The position numbers and the translations under genes were made by a program. From the NCBI RefSeq assembly GCF_026344005.1, contig NZ_JAPKNH010000011.1, positions 62,001 to 126,000 on the forward strand: a DNA stretch of 64,000 bases, read 5' to 3'. This DNA is from Kaistia terrae. Its GTDB lineage: Bacteria; Pseudomonadota; Alphaproteobacteria; Rhizobiales; Kaistiaceae. The notes below the pieces were generated by a model. It was not told where the DNA came from. It saw nothing but the letters and a program-made list of their open reading frames with translations, and ran no database searches. Below are positions 16,913 through 26,801 of the stretch, in pieces (position 1 is the first letter of the stretch; every line of letters starts with the position of its first letter).

Positions 16913-18043
16913 TCAGGCCGCGCCGGCGGCGGAAGCCGCGACGGATTTGGGTTTCGGGGCGAACAGCACGATCAGCGCCGGACGGAACATGTGTTCGAGC
17001 GCACCGGCGAACAGGATGACCAGACCCTGGATCAGGATGATCACCTCGCGCGAGATATTGGGCATGTCGAAAGCGAGCGCCGCGCCGCCCTGGTACAGCA
17101 CGCCGAACAGGATCGAGGCGATGACGATGCCGACCGGATGCGAGCGGCCCATCAGCGCCACGGCGATGCCGACAAAGCCGGCGCCGGCGGGAAAATCGAT
17201 CTGCAGCTTGCCGGCGTCGCCCATCACCGGGTTCAGCGCCATCATGCCGGACAGGCCGCCGGAGATCAGCATGGTGACGACGACGGTCTTCACATAGGGA
17301 ATGCCGGCATAGACGGCGGCCGTCGCATTGGTGCCCATCGTGCGGATCTCGAAGCCGAAGCGGGTGCGCCAGATCAGCAGCCACACCGCGAAGGCCGCGA
17401 CCAGCGCGATCAGGAACGAGACATTGAAGGGCGCGGCGCCGATGTCGAGGCCGAACACCTGCATCAGCCAGCCGAGCTTCGGCAATTGGCCGCCTTCCTC
17501 GAACAGGCGCGTCTGCGGCGACATGTTGCCGGGCTGCTTGATGACGTTGACCAGCAGATAGACCATCAGCGCGGCGGCGATGAAATTGAACATGATCGTC
17601 GTGATGACGATGTGGCTGCCGCGTTTCGCCTGCAGCCAGGCGGGAATGAACGCCCACGCCGCGCCAAACGCGAAAGCGGCGGCCGTCGCCAGCACGGCGG
17701 TGATGTACCACGGCATGTAGCGGTCGAGCGCGAGCGCTGCGAAGGCGACGCCAAGGCCGCCGAGATAGACCTGGCCTTCACCGCCGATGTTGAACAGGCC
17801 GCCATGGAAGGCGACCGCGACCGCGAGGCCGGTGAAGATGAAATTGGTGGCGTAATAGAGGGTGAAAGCAATGCCCTCGCCGTCGCCGAGCGCGCCGGCA
17901 ACGAGATATTTCACCGCTTCGATCGGGTTTTCGCCGATGAACAGCACGACGAGGCCGGAAATGGCGAAGGCCACGGCGACGTTGAGAAGCGGCAGCAGGC
18001 CAAAATTGACCCAGCGCGGCAGGGTTCCGAGTGGGACGCTCAT
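16913..18043 (-). CDS. Nucleoside-type ABC transporter permease (first)
   Basis: 376 aa, with an N-terminal membrane helix and the core block HGGLFNIGGEGQVYLGGLG that characterises NupP/YufP-type permeases. GVEYQGGAAL-like motifs and an FNVSFLIALVAAFAVWLLIW helix follow. It is partner of the downstream 322-aa permease. A 256-bp repeat-bearing gap separates it from the ATPase gene upstream, which could place a transcript boundary or processing point inside the operon. Confidence 0.92.
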   Translation of the reverse strand: MSVPLGTLPRWVNFGLLPLLNVAVAFAISGLVVLFIGENPIEAVKYLVAGALGDGEGIAFTLYYATNFIFTGLAVAVAFHGGLFNIGGEGQVYLGGLGVAFAALALDRYMPWYITAVLATAAAFAFGAAWAFIPAWLQAKRGSHIVITTIMFNFIAAALMVYLLVNVIKQPGNMSPQTRLFEEGGQLPKLGWLMQVFGLDIGAAPFNVSFLIALVAAFAVWLLIWRTRFGFEIRTMGTNATAAVYAGIPYVKTVVVTMLISGGLSGMMALNPVMGDAGKLQIDFPAGAGFVGIAVALMGRSHPVGIVIASILFGVLYQGGAALAFDMPNISREVIILIQGLVILFAGALEHMFRPALIVLFAPKPKSVAASAAGAA

Positions 18044-18080
18044 GGGTGCAATCCGTTGATGGTGCGCGGGCCGAAATCTT

Positions 18081-18129
18081 CACCTCTCCCTGAGGGAGAG
18101 GTCGACGGCGAAGCCGGCGGGTAAGGGTT
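18081..18129. repeat. Family B element
   Basis: CACCTCTCCCTGAGGGAGAG followed by GTCGACGGCGAAGCCGGCGG and GTAAGGGTT. It lies in the gap between the ATPase and permease genes. Confidence 0.7.
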
Positions 18130-18160
18130 CACGGCGTTGCCGGAAACGGTCGGCCGAAGT

Positions 18161-18279
18161 CCCCTCACCCCAGCCCTCTCCCGCAAGCGGTAGAGGGGGC
18201 CGATCGAGCCTGGTCCCGGCGTCACCGCCACACCGGCGGAAAGGCCCTCGCCCGCTCGCGGGAGAGGGTTGGGTGAGGG
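18161..18279. repeat. Family A paired inverted element
   Basis: 119 bp. The left arm begins CCCCTCACCCCAGCCCTCTC (18161) and the right arm ends GGGAGAGGGTTGGGTGAGGG (18279). Each arm holds its own hairpin, and the two arms are inverted with respect to each other. It sits within the transporter operon, downstream of the ATPase gene. Confidence 0.8.
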
Positions 18280-18299
18280 TCTTGCTTGACCATCAGACA

Positions 18300-19847
<1,548 letters not shown>

Positions 19848-20038
19848 TCAGGGCCCCGAAACGGCTGCATCTTCGCACGGAAGATGGCCGGATTGTTCAT
19901 CGCCATGACCGGGACAGGGGCCGGACCGCCTCACCCGCCCGAAGCCATGCTTCGCCGGGATATCCCCTGTCGTCTCGGTTCGCCGCCGTTCTCCGCGCCG
20001 GACAATCCGACGGCGCCTCTGGCCGCGTCGCTCGTGAA

Positions 20039-20068
20039 CCGCGATGCCGGATCGCTCCGGCATCGCGG
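20039..20068 (-). promoter_or_regulatory. Strong intercistronic hairpin after the binding-protein gene
   Basis: A perfect 13-bp stem (20039-20051 with 20056-20068) closed by a four-base loop, 24 bp after the BMP gene stop. There is no T run, so it is more likely an mRNA-stabilising or processing element than a terminator. Such hairpins are known after binding-protein genes in ABC operons. Confidence 0.6.
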
Positions 20069-20092
20069 CCTCGTCTCAGGAAGCGTCCGGGA

Positions 20093-21085
20093 TTAGCCCG
20101 GGCACTTCTCGTCGCTCATGTAGTCATGAACCTTGACGGTGCCGGAGATGATGTCGGCCTTGGCCTTCTCCACGGCAGCCTTCATCTCGTCGGTGACGAG
20201 CGGCTTGTTGTTGTCGTCGAGCGCCCAATCCACGCCGCCTTCCTTCAGGCCGAGGGCCTGGGTGCCGGCGGTGAACTTGCCTTCCTTGACGTCGGCATAG
20301 GCATTGAACACGGCCACATCGACGCGCTTGACCATCGAGGTCAGGATCTTGCCGGGATGCAGGTGGTTCTGGTTGGAATCGACGCCGATGCCGAGCTTGC
20401 CCGCGTCGACGGCCGTCTGCAGCACGCCGAGGCCGGTTGCGCCGGCAGCCGCGTAGATCACGTCCGCGCCCTGGTCGATCTGCGACTTGGCGAGTTCGCC
20501 ACCGCGCACGGGATCGTTCCAGGCAGCGCCCGTCGTACCGGTCATGTTCTGGAACACGTCGGTCGCACCGGCAGCCTTGGCGCCCTGGACATAGCCGCAG
20601 CCGAACTTGCGGATCAGCGGGATATCCATGCCGCCGACGAAGCCGACCTTCTTGGATTCAGACTTCAGGCCGGCGAGAACGCCGACGAGATACGAGCCTT
20701 CATCCTCGGCGAACACGACCGAACGGACGTTCGGCGCATCGACGACGGAGTCGACCAGCACGAACTGGGTCTCCGGGAATTCCTTGGACACCTTGGCGAC
20801 CGCATCGGTCCAGGCGAAGGAGAGCGCGACGACGGGGTTATAACCGCGCTTGGCGAAATTGCGGATTGCCTGCTCGCCCTGCGTGTCGTTCTGCGGCTCG
20901 AAATCCTTGTAGTCGATGCCGGTCTCGGTCTTGAACTTCTCCGAGCCGTTGAAACCGGCTTCGTTGAAGGATTTGTCGAACTTGCCGCCCGTGCCATAGA
21001 CGATGGCCGGCTTGACGTCGGCAGCCCATGCCGAACCGGTAGCCATAAGGGCCACGAAGGCTACACCGATAAACTTGCGGATCAT
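20093..21085 (-). CDS. BMP-family nucleoside-binding lipoprotein-like periplasmic protein
   Basis: 330 aa. A signal peptide MIRKFIGVAFVALMATGSAWA is followed by ADVKPAIVYGTGGKFDKSFN, the start of a BMP (PnrA/Med) domain; GGMDIPLIRKFGCGYVQGA and YAAAGATGLGVLQTA are typical of the family. No lipobox cysteine is present, so it is a soluble periplasmic binding protein. BMP proteins bind nucleosides, and downstream cdd, punA and deoA support that here. Start ATG at 21085 follows GAGGAGAG. It opens the operon and has an unusually long, foldable leader. Confidence 0.92.
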   Translation of the reverse strand: MIRKFIGVAFVALMATGSAWAADVKPAIVYGTGGKFDKSFNEAGFNGSEKFKTETGIDYKDFEPQNDTQGEQAIRNFAKRGYNPVVALSFAWTDAVAKVSKEFPETQFVLVDSVVDAPNVRSVVFAEDEGSYLVGVLAGLKSESKKVGFVGGMDIPLIRKFGCGYVQGAKAAGATDVFQNMTGTTGAAWNDPVRGGELAKSQIDQGADVIYAAAGATGLGVLQTAVDAGKLGIGVDSNQNHLHPGKILTSMVKRVDVAVFNAYADVKEGKFTAGTQALGLKEGGVDWALDDNNKPLVTDEMKAAVEKAKADIISGTVKVHDYMSDEKCPG

Positions 21086-21109
21086 GATGGTGACTCTCTC
21101 CTCTTGAAG

Positions 21110-21272
21110 GCTTTTTCGTCCGGCTGGCATTTGGCCGCCAGACCGAAAGTTCCCCTGACGTTACCGACGAGCGGGCGTTCAGCCCAATTTCGCATGGGGC
21201 TACGCAAATTTCATGCGCTTTCTTTGAACAGCCCCCCGCCTATCCGCCGCTTTCCCTGCAAGGCGGATCGTG
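21110..21272 (-). ncRNA. Structured 5' leader of the nucleoside-uptake operon (candidate)
   Basis: If transcription starts near 21272, the leader is about 185 nt. Pairings readable on the minus strand are 21262-21268 with 21242-21248 (7 bp), 21225-21234 with 21173-21181 (GTTCA and GGGC stems with one bulge), 21212-21217 with 21191-21196 nested inside it, and 21137-21141 with 21124-21128. It does not match a purine, preQ1 or other riboswitch I know. GC-rich DNA folds easily, so the call is tentative. Confidence 0.3.
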
Positions 21273-21278
21273 GGGGCC

Positions 21279-21307
21279 AGATTATGCGGCGACATTTTTT
21301 TATACAA
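21279..21307 (-). promoter_or_regulatory. Candidate sigma-70 promoter of the nucleoside-uptake operon
   Basis: On the minus strand TTGTAT (21302-21307) and TAATCT (21279-21284) are spaced by exactly 17 bp, with an A-tract between them. It lies in the 350-bp space divergent to mgsA. No other hexamer pair as good was seen there. Confidence 0.45.
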
Positions 21308-21435
21308 CTGATCAAAGAAACGCCGTCGCGAGGCGCTCAATCAAATTGTCGTCTGCCGCACTTTCGGCTTTTCCTCGGACCCCGATTTTTCTATCACTGA
21401 CGAGCCGGTCCGGACGACCGCATGGAGGACTGACG

Positions 21436-21861
21436 ATGACGATCCGCCCGGCCGAAAGACGCCCAGACCAGATCCACCCGGCATTGGCGCTGGTTGCCCA
21501 TGACAAGAAGAAGGACGACCTCGTCGCCTTTGCCGTGACGCATCAGGCCAAGCTTTCGGACTTCGACCTCTATGCGACCGGCACGACCGGCAGCCGCATC
21601 CTCGACGCGGTGCCGAGCCTGCCGGTGACGCGGCTGAAGAGCGGACCGCTCGGCGGCGACCAGCAGATCGGATCGCTGATCGCGGAAGGCCGCATCAAGG
21701 GGCTTATCTTCTTCGTCGATCCCTTGACGCCGATGCCGCATGACGTAGACGTCAAGGCGCTGATGCGGCTGGGGGCACTCTACGACATTCCGATGGCGCT
21801 TAACCGCTCCACCGCCGAATTGCTGATCGCCCATCCCGACGCGTTCCTGCAGACGACCTGA
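21436..21861 (+). CDS. mgsA: Methylglyoxal synthase
   Basis: 141 aa. It converts dihydroxyacetone phosphate to methylglyoxal and phosphate, relieving sugar-phosphate stress. [17 protein letters not shown], the phosphate-binding TGTTG, the catalytic [17 protein letters not shown] and [18 protein letters not shown] are all conserved. Start ATG at 21436 follows GGAGG. glk begins 44 bp after the stop, so glucose phosphorylation and the bypass enzyme are probably co-expressed. Confidence 0.95.
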   Translation: MTIRPAERRPDQIHPALALVAHDKKKDDLVAFAVTHQAKLSDFDLYATGTTGSRILDAVPSLPVTRLKSGPLGGDQQIGSLIAEGRIKGLIFFVDPLTPMPHDVDVKALMRLGALYDIPMALNRSTAELLIAHPDAFLQTT

Positions 21862-21905
21862 CGACCCGATCCCGTTTCCCGACGCGCGAGCGAACCCAAG
21901 GCACC

Positions 21906-22943
21906 ATGACCGCTTCCTCTCCGACCCGCGATTTCGTTCCGTTCCCGACGCTGATTGGCGATATTGGCGGCACCAACGCCCGCTTTGCGCTGGTTCCCGA
22001 CGAGGACGGGCGGGTCATCCGTTTCCCGACCGTGCTGACCGCCGATTTCGCCACCATCGATGATGCGATCGCCGCCGTGCTGCCGGAAGGCGTGACGCCG
22101 CATTCGGCCGTGCTGGCGCTGGCCGGGCCGATCCAGGGCGACCGGGTGCCGCTGACCAATTGCCATTGGGTTGTCGAGCCGAAGCGGATGATCGCCCGCT
22201 TCGACATGGACGAAGTGATCCTGCTGAATGATTTCGAAGCGCTGTCGCTGTCGCTGCCGGCGCTGGCCGGCGACGATCTGGTGACGATCGGCAGCGGCCA
22301 GCCGCACGCCAGCGCCGCGCAGGTCGTGGTCGGCCCCGGCACCGGCCTCGGCGCGGCGGCCCTGATCCACGCCAATGGCATCTGGGTGCCGGTCCCCGGC
22401 GAAGGCGGCCATATCGACCTCACCCCTGTGAGCCGGCGCGATTTCGAGATCTGGCCGCATATCGAGCGCCCGCACCAGCAGACCGACCCGTTTGCGCGCA
22501 TCGAGGGCGAGACGCTGCTCTCCGGCAGCGGCCTGTTGCGGCTCTATCGCGCCGTCGTCGCCGCCAATGGCGCATCGCCCCGCTTCGACAACCCGTCCGA
22601 GATCACCGCCGCCGCGATGGATCGCTCCGACGCGGCCGCCGAGGAAGCGCTTGAACTCTTCTGCGTCCATCTCGGCCGTCTTGCCGGCAATCTGGCGCTG
22701 ATCTTCATGGCGAATGGCGGCGTGTTCCTGGCTGGCGGCATCGCCGCCAAGATTGCGCCCTTCCTGAAGCAGAGCGGGTTTCGCGAGGCCTTCATCGACA
22801 AGGTGCCGCATGGCGCGATGATGGACCGGATGCCGACCTCGGTCGTGGTCCATCCGGAGCCGGCCTTGGCCGGCATCACCGCCTATGCCCGCCATCCCGA
22901 GCTTTTCGGCGTCGTCACCGAAGGCCGCCGCTGGCACAAGTGA
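21906..22943 (+). CDS. glk: Glucokinase
   Basis: 345-aa ATP-dependent glucokinase of the bacterial Glk (non-ROK) family. LIGDIGGTNARFALV (16-30) is the phosphate-binding loop, LLNDFEAL contains the catalytic Asp, VVGPGTGLGAA is the adenosine loop, and PGEGGHIDLTP and GVFLAGGIAAKI follow in order. It feeds glucose into the Entner-Doudoroff or glycolytic pathway. The ATG is close behind mgsA on the same strand. Confidence 0.95.
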   Translation: MTASSPTRDFVPFPTLIGDIGGTNARFALVPDEDGRVIRFPTVLTADFATIDDAIAAVLPEGVTPHSAVLALAGPIQGDRVPLTNCHWVVEPKRMIARFDMDEVILLNDFEALSLSLPALAGDDLVTIGSGQPHASAAQVVVGPGTGLGAAALIHANGIWVPVPGEGGHIDLTPVSRRDFEIWPHIERPHQQTDPFARIEGETLLSGSGLLRLYRAVVAANGASPRFDNPSEITAAAMDRSDAAAEEALELFCVHLGRLAGNLALIFMANGGVFLAGGIAAKIAPFLKQSGFREAFIDKVPHGAMMDRMPTSVVVHPEPALAGITAYARHPELFGVVTEGRRWHK

Positions 22944-22961
22944 GCGGGCGTTCTTCCTTCA

Positions 22962-22980
22962 CCACTCCCCGAGGGAGTGG
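22962..22980. repeat. Short family B hairpin
   Basis: CCACTCCC and GGGAGTGG with a short loop, 18 bp after the glk stop. It may serve as a transcript end although no T run follows. Confidence 0.6.
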
Positions 22981-23088
22981 CCTGCAATCGAGCAGGTCGA
23001 TCATCACCCTGAGTGTCTGGCCCGTAATACGTAGTTGAGGGAAGCAGTTGGAGCCTCCTCACTGGTGCGGTCCGAAAGGCCCTTCCTT

Positions 23089-23210
23089 CACCTCTCCCTG
23101 AGGGAGAGGTCGACAGCCGAAGGCTGGCGGGTGAGGGTCTACGGCCTCTCCGGATGGTTCCCTAAACCCTCACCCGGAGCTGCGCTCCGACCTCTCCCTC
23201 AGGGAGAGGT
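23089..23210. repeat. Family B paired inverted element
   Basis: 122 bp flanked by CACCTCTCCCTGAGGGAGAG on the left and CCTCTCCCTCAGGGAGAGGT on the right; inner CCCTCACCC and GGGTGAGGG sequences are inverted too. Layout is parallel to the family A pairs. Confidence 0.75.
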
Positions 23211-23269
23211 AAGGGGCAACGGGGGTCGAATGGAAGATCGGGCTCGCTTTTCGAATTATGGGCCGGACA

Positions 23270-23403
23270 CTGAGGTGCCCGGCAAAGCCGGGCCTCCAAG
23301 GAGGGTCCGGAAGCGCTCTGATTTCGCCGGACTTCCGTTGACATGCCGGGATGCCCGCTGGAGCCTCCTTCGAGGCTTCGCTGACGCGAAGCACCTCAGG
23401 ATG
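23270..23403. repeat. Family D element
   Basis: Ends CTGAGGTGCC and GCACCTCAGG are inverted. Inner GGAGGGTCC and GCCTCCTTCGAGGC partly pair, with more divergence than in the copy at 33724-33893. Confidence 0.7.
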
Positions 23404-23460
23404 ATGGCGGAGGCGGTCCACAGGCCGGTTTCCGAGGACGCCAGTCGGCGAGGCCGTACC

Positions 23461-23513
23461 CCCTCGCCCGCCGGCCTTCGGCCGTCGACCTCTCCCTAGA
23501 GGCGAGAGGTGAA
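23461..23513. repeat. Family B copy
   Basis: CCCTCGCCCGCCGGCCTTCG followed by GCCGTCGACCTCTCCCTAGA and GGCGAGAGGTG. A slightly diverged member. Confidence 0.65.
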
Positions 23514-23587
23514 GGAACGCCGCCTCAGCTCGCCCGCCGCAGGCTTGAGCCTTGCGCCCAGGCTCCGAAGGCAAACACCCAAACTCC

Positions 23588-23695
23588 GTCATCCTCGCGC
23601 AAGCGAGGATCCATGCAGCCGAAGCCCAGGGCGTTCAGGCTTCAGCTTCGCGTCAAAAACCCGGATGAATGGGTCCCCGCCTGCGCGGGGATGAC
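23588..23695. repeat. Family C element
   Basis: The left arm is GTCATCCTCGCGCAAGCGAG and the right arm ends CGCCTGCGCGGGGATGAC. It lies 48 bp from the 3' end of the DUF2442 gene. Confidence 0.75.
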
Positions 23696-23743
23696 GGCGA
23701 GCGTGGGGCAGCGCTCCGCGACCCATCCTGCGCTGGAGTCCCC

Positions 23744-23971
23744 TCAGCTGATCCGCAGCAGGCTGGCGATCTCGATGTCTTCGCCGATATCGGGCCAGTG
23801 AATGCCCTCGCCACGGCCGACGAGCTGCCAGTTCTCACGCTCGGCACGGGTCGCCCCGACGAGGCGCGGGAACCAGTCGATCGGGGTTGCCAGTTCGCGG
23901 CCATCGGCCAGGCTGACCAGAAGCGCCTCCTTGGTCACGGCCGCATCGATGGCGACGGGATCGATCTTCAT
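23744..23971 (-). CDS. DUF2442 domain protein
   Basis: 75 aa. The sequence LLVSLADGRELATPIDWFPR then NWQLVGRGEGIHWPDIGEDI is the complete small DUF2442 domain, a fold with unknown function often found in toxin-antitoxin-like or stand-alone settings. The ATG at 23971 follows AAGGAA. A longer in-frame extension upstream has unusual composition and no ribosome site and is rejected. No partner toxin gene is adjacent; HrpB lies 163 bp upstream on the same strand. Confidence 0.85.
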   Translation of the reverse strand: MKIDPVAIDAAVTKEALLVSLADGRELATPIDWFPRLVGATRAERENWQLVGRGEGIHWPDIGEDIEIASLLRIS

Positions 23972-24134
23972 GGGCGTTCCTTTCCGCGACCTGGAGCCTT
24001 GCCTACGCGCATTTACGTCACGCGAACCGACACCCACTTCGCTCGAAAACGGTCTGGGCGTGATTCGCCTTTCTTCAACGATGCCCACGGCAGAATGGCG
24101 ATTCCGAGTCCCGATCCGCCTTTTTTTCCGCGGA

Positions 24135-26600
24135 TCAGGTGCCGCGCGGCTTGGCCCGCGCCGTCGCCTTGGCGACCAGCGGATCATCCGGCCAGACATG
24201 CTTTGGATAGCGCCCGCGCATGTCGGAACGGACATCCTTCCAGGAACCACGCCAAAAGCCCGGCAGGTCTTTGGTGATCTGGATCGGTCGATGCCCCGGC
24301 GACAGCAGCGTCACGGTCACCGGCACACCGCCATCCGCCACCGCCGGATGGCGGTCGAGCCCGAACAGTTCTTGCACACGGATTTCCAATACGGGGCCGT
24401 TCTCGTTCGAGTAATCGATCGGCACGCGCGATCCCGAGGGCGCATCGAAATGCGTCGGCGCGAGACGATCCATCGCCGCGCGCTTGTCCCAGGGCACGAG
24501 GCTTGCGAGCCCTTCATGCAAGACACCCGGCGTCACCGCATCGAGCCGGCGTTTTCCATTCAGGAACGGCCCGAGCCAATCCGCCAGAGTTTCGGCCAGC
24601 GCCATGTCGGACACATCCGGCCAGTCGCCGGCAAGCCGCGCATGCAAGAAGGCGATGCGAGCGCGAAACTGCTCGGCAGATTTTTCCCACGGCAGTTCGG
24701 CCACGCCACGCCGGCGGATCTCTGCCAGCAGGGCTGAATGCACCGCCCCATCCGACACTTTTGCAATCGCCCGATCGCCGAGGATCAAACGGCCAAGCCG
24801 GCGCACGGCCCGACCGCGAACCGAGCCGGTTTGGGAATCGAAGGCGACGCTTTCCTCGTCGACGATCAGGCTCGAAAAATTGGCCTCGATTTCGGCCAGC
24901 GTGATCGGCGCCGCTGTCAGGATGCGGGCTTTTTCCGCCGCGCCCTGCAGGCTGGCGATCGCCAGGAACGGCTCGCGCGACAGAGCGTCGGAAGCATCCA
25001 GGACGCCGCCACGCCCATTCGCCATGACAAAAGCGCCCGGCGCGCCGCGGGCCATGGCGATGCGGTCCGGGAAGGCAAAGGCGAGCAGCAGGCCCGCTTC
25101 CTCCGGCGCCTGCCGGCCGTCGTCCGGCCGCGCGCCGACATCGCGCGCCCAGCGCGCGGCCAGGCCGAGTGAATCGCGGGATCTCGGATCGCGCGCGGCA
25201 AACAGCCGGCGCACGCGCTCGCGAAGGTCGGTGTCGTTGCCGCCAAGGCCGATTTCGGAAAGCACCGCCGCGACGGCGCCGGCAAGACCGCCGAGTCCGA
25301 GGTCGGCACCTTTGCGCAGCATGTGACCAAGGCGCGGGCTCAGCGGCAGTCGCGCCAGCGCTTCACCTTCCTTCGTCAGGCGGCGATCGGCGTCGAGCGC
25401 ATCGAGCCGGGTCAGCAGCGCGACGGCTTCCTCCCAGGCGGGCTTCGGCGGTGGATCGAGAAAGGCAAGCTGGCCGGGATCGGCGACGCCCCAATTGGCG
25501 AGATCAAGCACCAGCGGCGCGAGGTCGGCCTCGAGAATTTCCGGCCGGTCGAAGGGGGCGAGCGCCGCCGTCTGGCCCTCTTCCCAAAGACGGTAGCAGA
25601 TGCCGGGCTCGGTGCGTCCGGCGCGGCCGCGACGCTGGTCGGCCGCCGCGCGAGAGACGCGGCGGGTTTCCAGCCGGGTCAGCCCGGTCGCCGGCTCATA
25701 GATCGGGGCGCGGGCAAGACCGGAATCGATGACGACGCGAACGCCTTCGATGGTCAGCGAGGTCTCGGCGATCGAGGTCGCCAGGACGACCTTGCGTTTT
25801 CCCGGCGCTGTCGGGCGAATGGCGCGGTCCTGCACGGAAAAATCGAGCGCGCCATAGAGCGGCGCGATCTCGACCTCAGGCCCAACACGCCCCTCCAATC
25901 GCTCTGCGACGCGGCGGATTTCGGCTTGCCCCGGCAGGAAGACGAGCAGACTGCCGGTTTCGGCCGCCAGCGCCCGGCGCACGGCATCGGCGACATCGTC
26001 CTCCATGCGGCGGGCGGGATCGCGGCCGCCATGCCGGGTCTCGATGGGGAACATCCGGCCGAGGCTTTCGACCACCGGCGCATCGCCGAGCAGCCGCGCC
26101 ACGCGCGCGCCGTCGATCGTTGCCGACATGACGAGGATGCGAAGATCGTCGCGCAGCGCACCCTGTGCATCCAGCGCGAGGGCAATACCGAGATCGCCAT
26201 CGAGGCTGCGCTCGTGAAATTCGTCGAAGATCACCGCCGCGATGCCTTCAAGCGACGGATCATCGAGGATCATGCGGGTGAAGACACCCTCGGTGACGAT
26301 CTCGATCCGGGTTTTCGCCGAGACCTTCTTGTCCAGCCGGACGCGATAGCCGACGGTCTGGCCGACCTCCTCGCCCAGCGTTTCGGCCATGCGGCGGGCG
26401 GCGGCGCGGGCAGCGAGCCGGCGCGGCTCCAGCATCAGGATGCGGCGATCACCACGCCAGGGCGCATCCATCAGCGCCAGCGGCACACGCGTCGTCTTGC
26501 CGGCGCCGGGCGGCGCGACCAGCACGGCGCTGGTGCCACTTTCGAGCACGGATTTCAGTTTTGGAAGGACGTCATCAACGGGCAGCATGCCTGCCGTCAT
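24135..26600 (-). CDS. hrpB: HrpB, DEAH-box ATP-dependent helicase
   Basis: About 821 aa, normal for HrpB. It shows Walker A APPGAGKTTRVP, Walker B as DEFH in IFDEFHERSLDGD, motif III SATIDG, motif V ATSIAETSLTIEGVRVVIDSG and motif VI DQRRGRAGR. The C-terminal HrpB domain includes DYSNENGPVLEIRVQELFG and SPGHRPIQITKDLPGFWRGS. The in vivo RNA or DNA substrate is not settled for the family. The start is uncertain: ATG at 26600 and at 26588 are both possible. A family C element lies just upstream. Confidence 0.94.
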   Translation of the reverse strand: MTAGMLPVDDVLPKLKSVLESGTSAVLVAPPGAGKTTRVPLALMDAPWRGDRRILMLEPRRLAARAAARRMAETLGEEVGQTVGYRVRLDKKVSAKTRIEIVTEGVFTRMILDDPSLEGIAAVIFDEFHERSLDGDLGIALALDAQGALRDDLRILVMSATIDGARVARLLGDAPVVESLGRMFPIETRHGGRDPARRMEDDVADAVRRALAAETGSLLVFLPGQAEIRRVAERLEGRVGPEVEIAPLYGALDFSVQDRAIRPTAPGKRKVVLATSIAETSLTIEGVRVVIDSGLARAPIYEPATGLTRLETRRVSRAAADQRRGRAGRTEPGICYRLWEEGQTAALAPFDRPEILEADLAPLVLDLANWGVADPGQLAFLDPPPKPAWEEAVALLTRLDALDADRRLTKEGEALARLPLSPRLGHMLRKGADLGLGGLAGAVAAVLSEIGLGGNDTDLRERVRRLFAARDPRSRDSLGLAARWARDVGARPDDGRQAPEEAGLLLAFAFPDRIAMARGAPGAFVMANGRGGVLDASDALSREPFLAIASLQGAAEKARILTAAPITLAEIEANFSSLIVDEESVAFDSQTGSVRGRAVRRLGRLILGDRAIAKVSDGAVHSALLAEIRRRGVAELPWEKSAEQFRARIAFLHARLAGDWPDVSDMALAETLADWLGPFLNGKRRLDAVTPGVLHEGLASLVPWDKRAAMDRLAPTHFDAPSGSRVPIDYSNENGPVLEIRVQELFGLDRHPAVADGGVPVTVTLLSPGHRPIQITKDLPGFWRGSWKDVRSDMRGRYPKHVWPDDPLVAKATARAKPRGT

Positions 26601-26659
26601 AGAGGGGGACGGAGTTTCGTGCCAGTGGGGGGCGCGCGGGCTCCGTCCCCCCAAACGCC

Positions 26660-26752
26660 GTCATCCCCGCGAAGGCGGGGATCCATGCAGCCGAAACCTT
26701 GGTCCATCAGCGAAAACCCGGCTGAATGGGTCCCCGCCTTCGCGGGGATGAC
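26660..26752. repeat. Family C element, best-preserved copy
   Basis: 93 bp. Left GTCATCCCCGCGAAGGCGGG plus GATCCA and right TGGGTCCCCGCCTTCGCGGG plus GATGAC form near-perfect 26-bp terminal inverted repeats. It stands between hrpB and mtnC. Confidence 0.85.
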
Positions 26753-26801
26753 GGCGAGAGCAGGAATGAAACAGGGAGTCTTCTAAGGTTGCCAAAAACC
26801 C

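Larger units (their letters stand above)
22944..23743. other. 800-bp repeat block between glk and the DUF2442 gene
   Basis: No gene was found. It contains a short family B copy, a paired family B element, a family D element, a further family B copy and a family C element, one after another. The open frames crossing it are by-products of the repeats. Confidence 0.75.

Noticed and set aside
15878-18124. A 748-codon open frame on the + strand opposite cdd and the permeases
   Set aside because: It is antisense to well-recognised genes, has a low-complexity Asp/Arg/Gly-rich translation and no ribosome site. Similar antisense frames at 18495-20096, 40528-42756, 49322-52357 and 52885-55242 are rejected for the same reason: high GC suppresses stops.
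22944-23743. Possible CRISPR-like array in the glk-DUF2442 gap
   Set aside because: The repeats are palindromic elements of different families with unequal spacing, not identical direct repeats with uniform spacers, and no cas gene is near.
26601-26654. Upstream start for hrpB at 26654
   Set aside because: The added residues do not resemble HrpB, and the extension runs into the flank of the repeat element.
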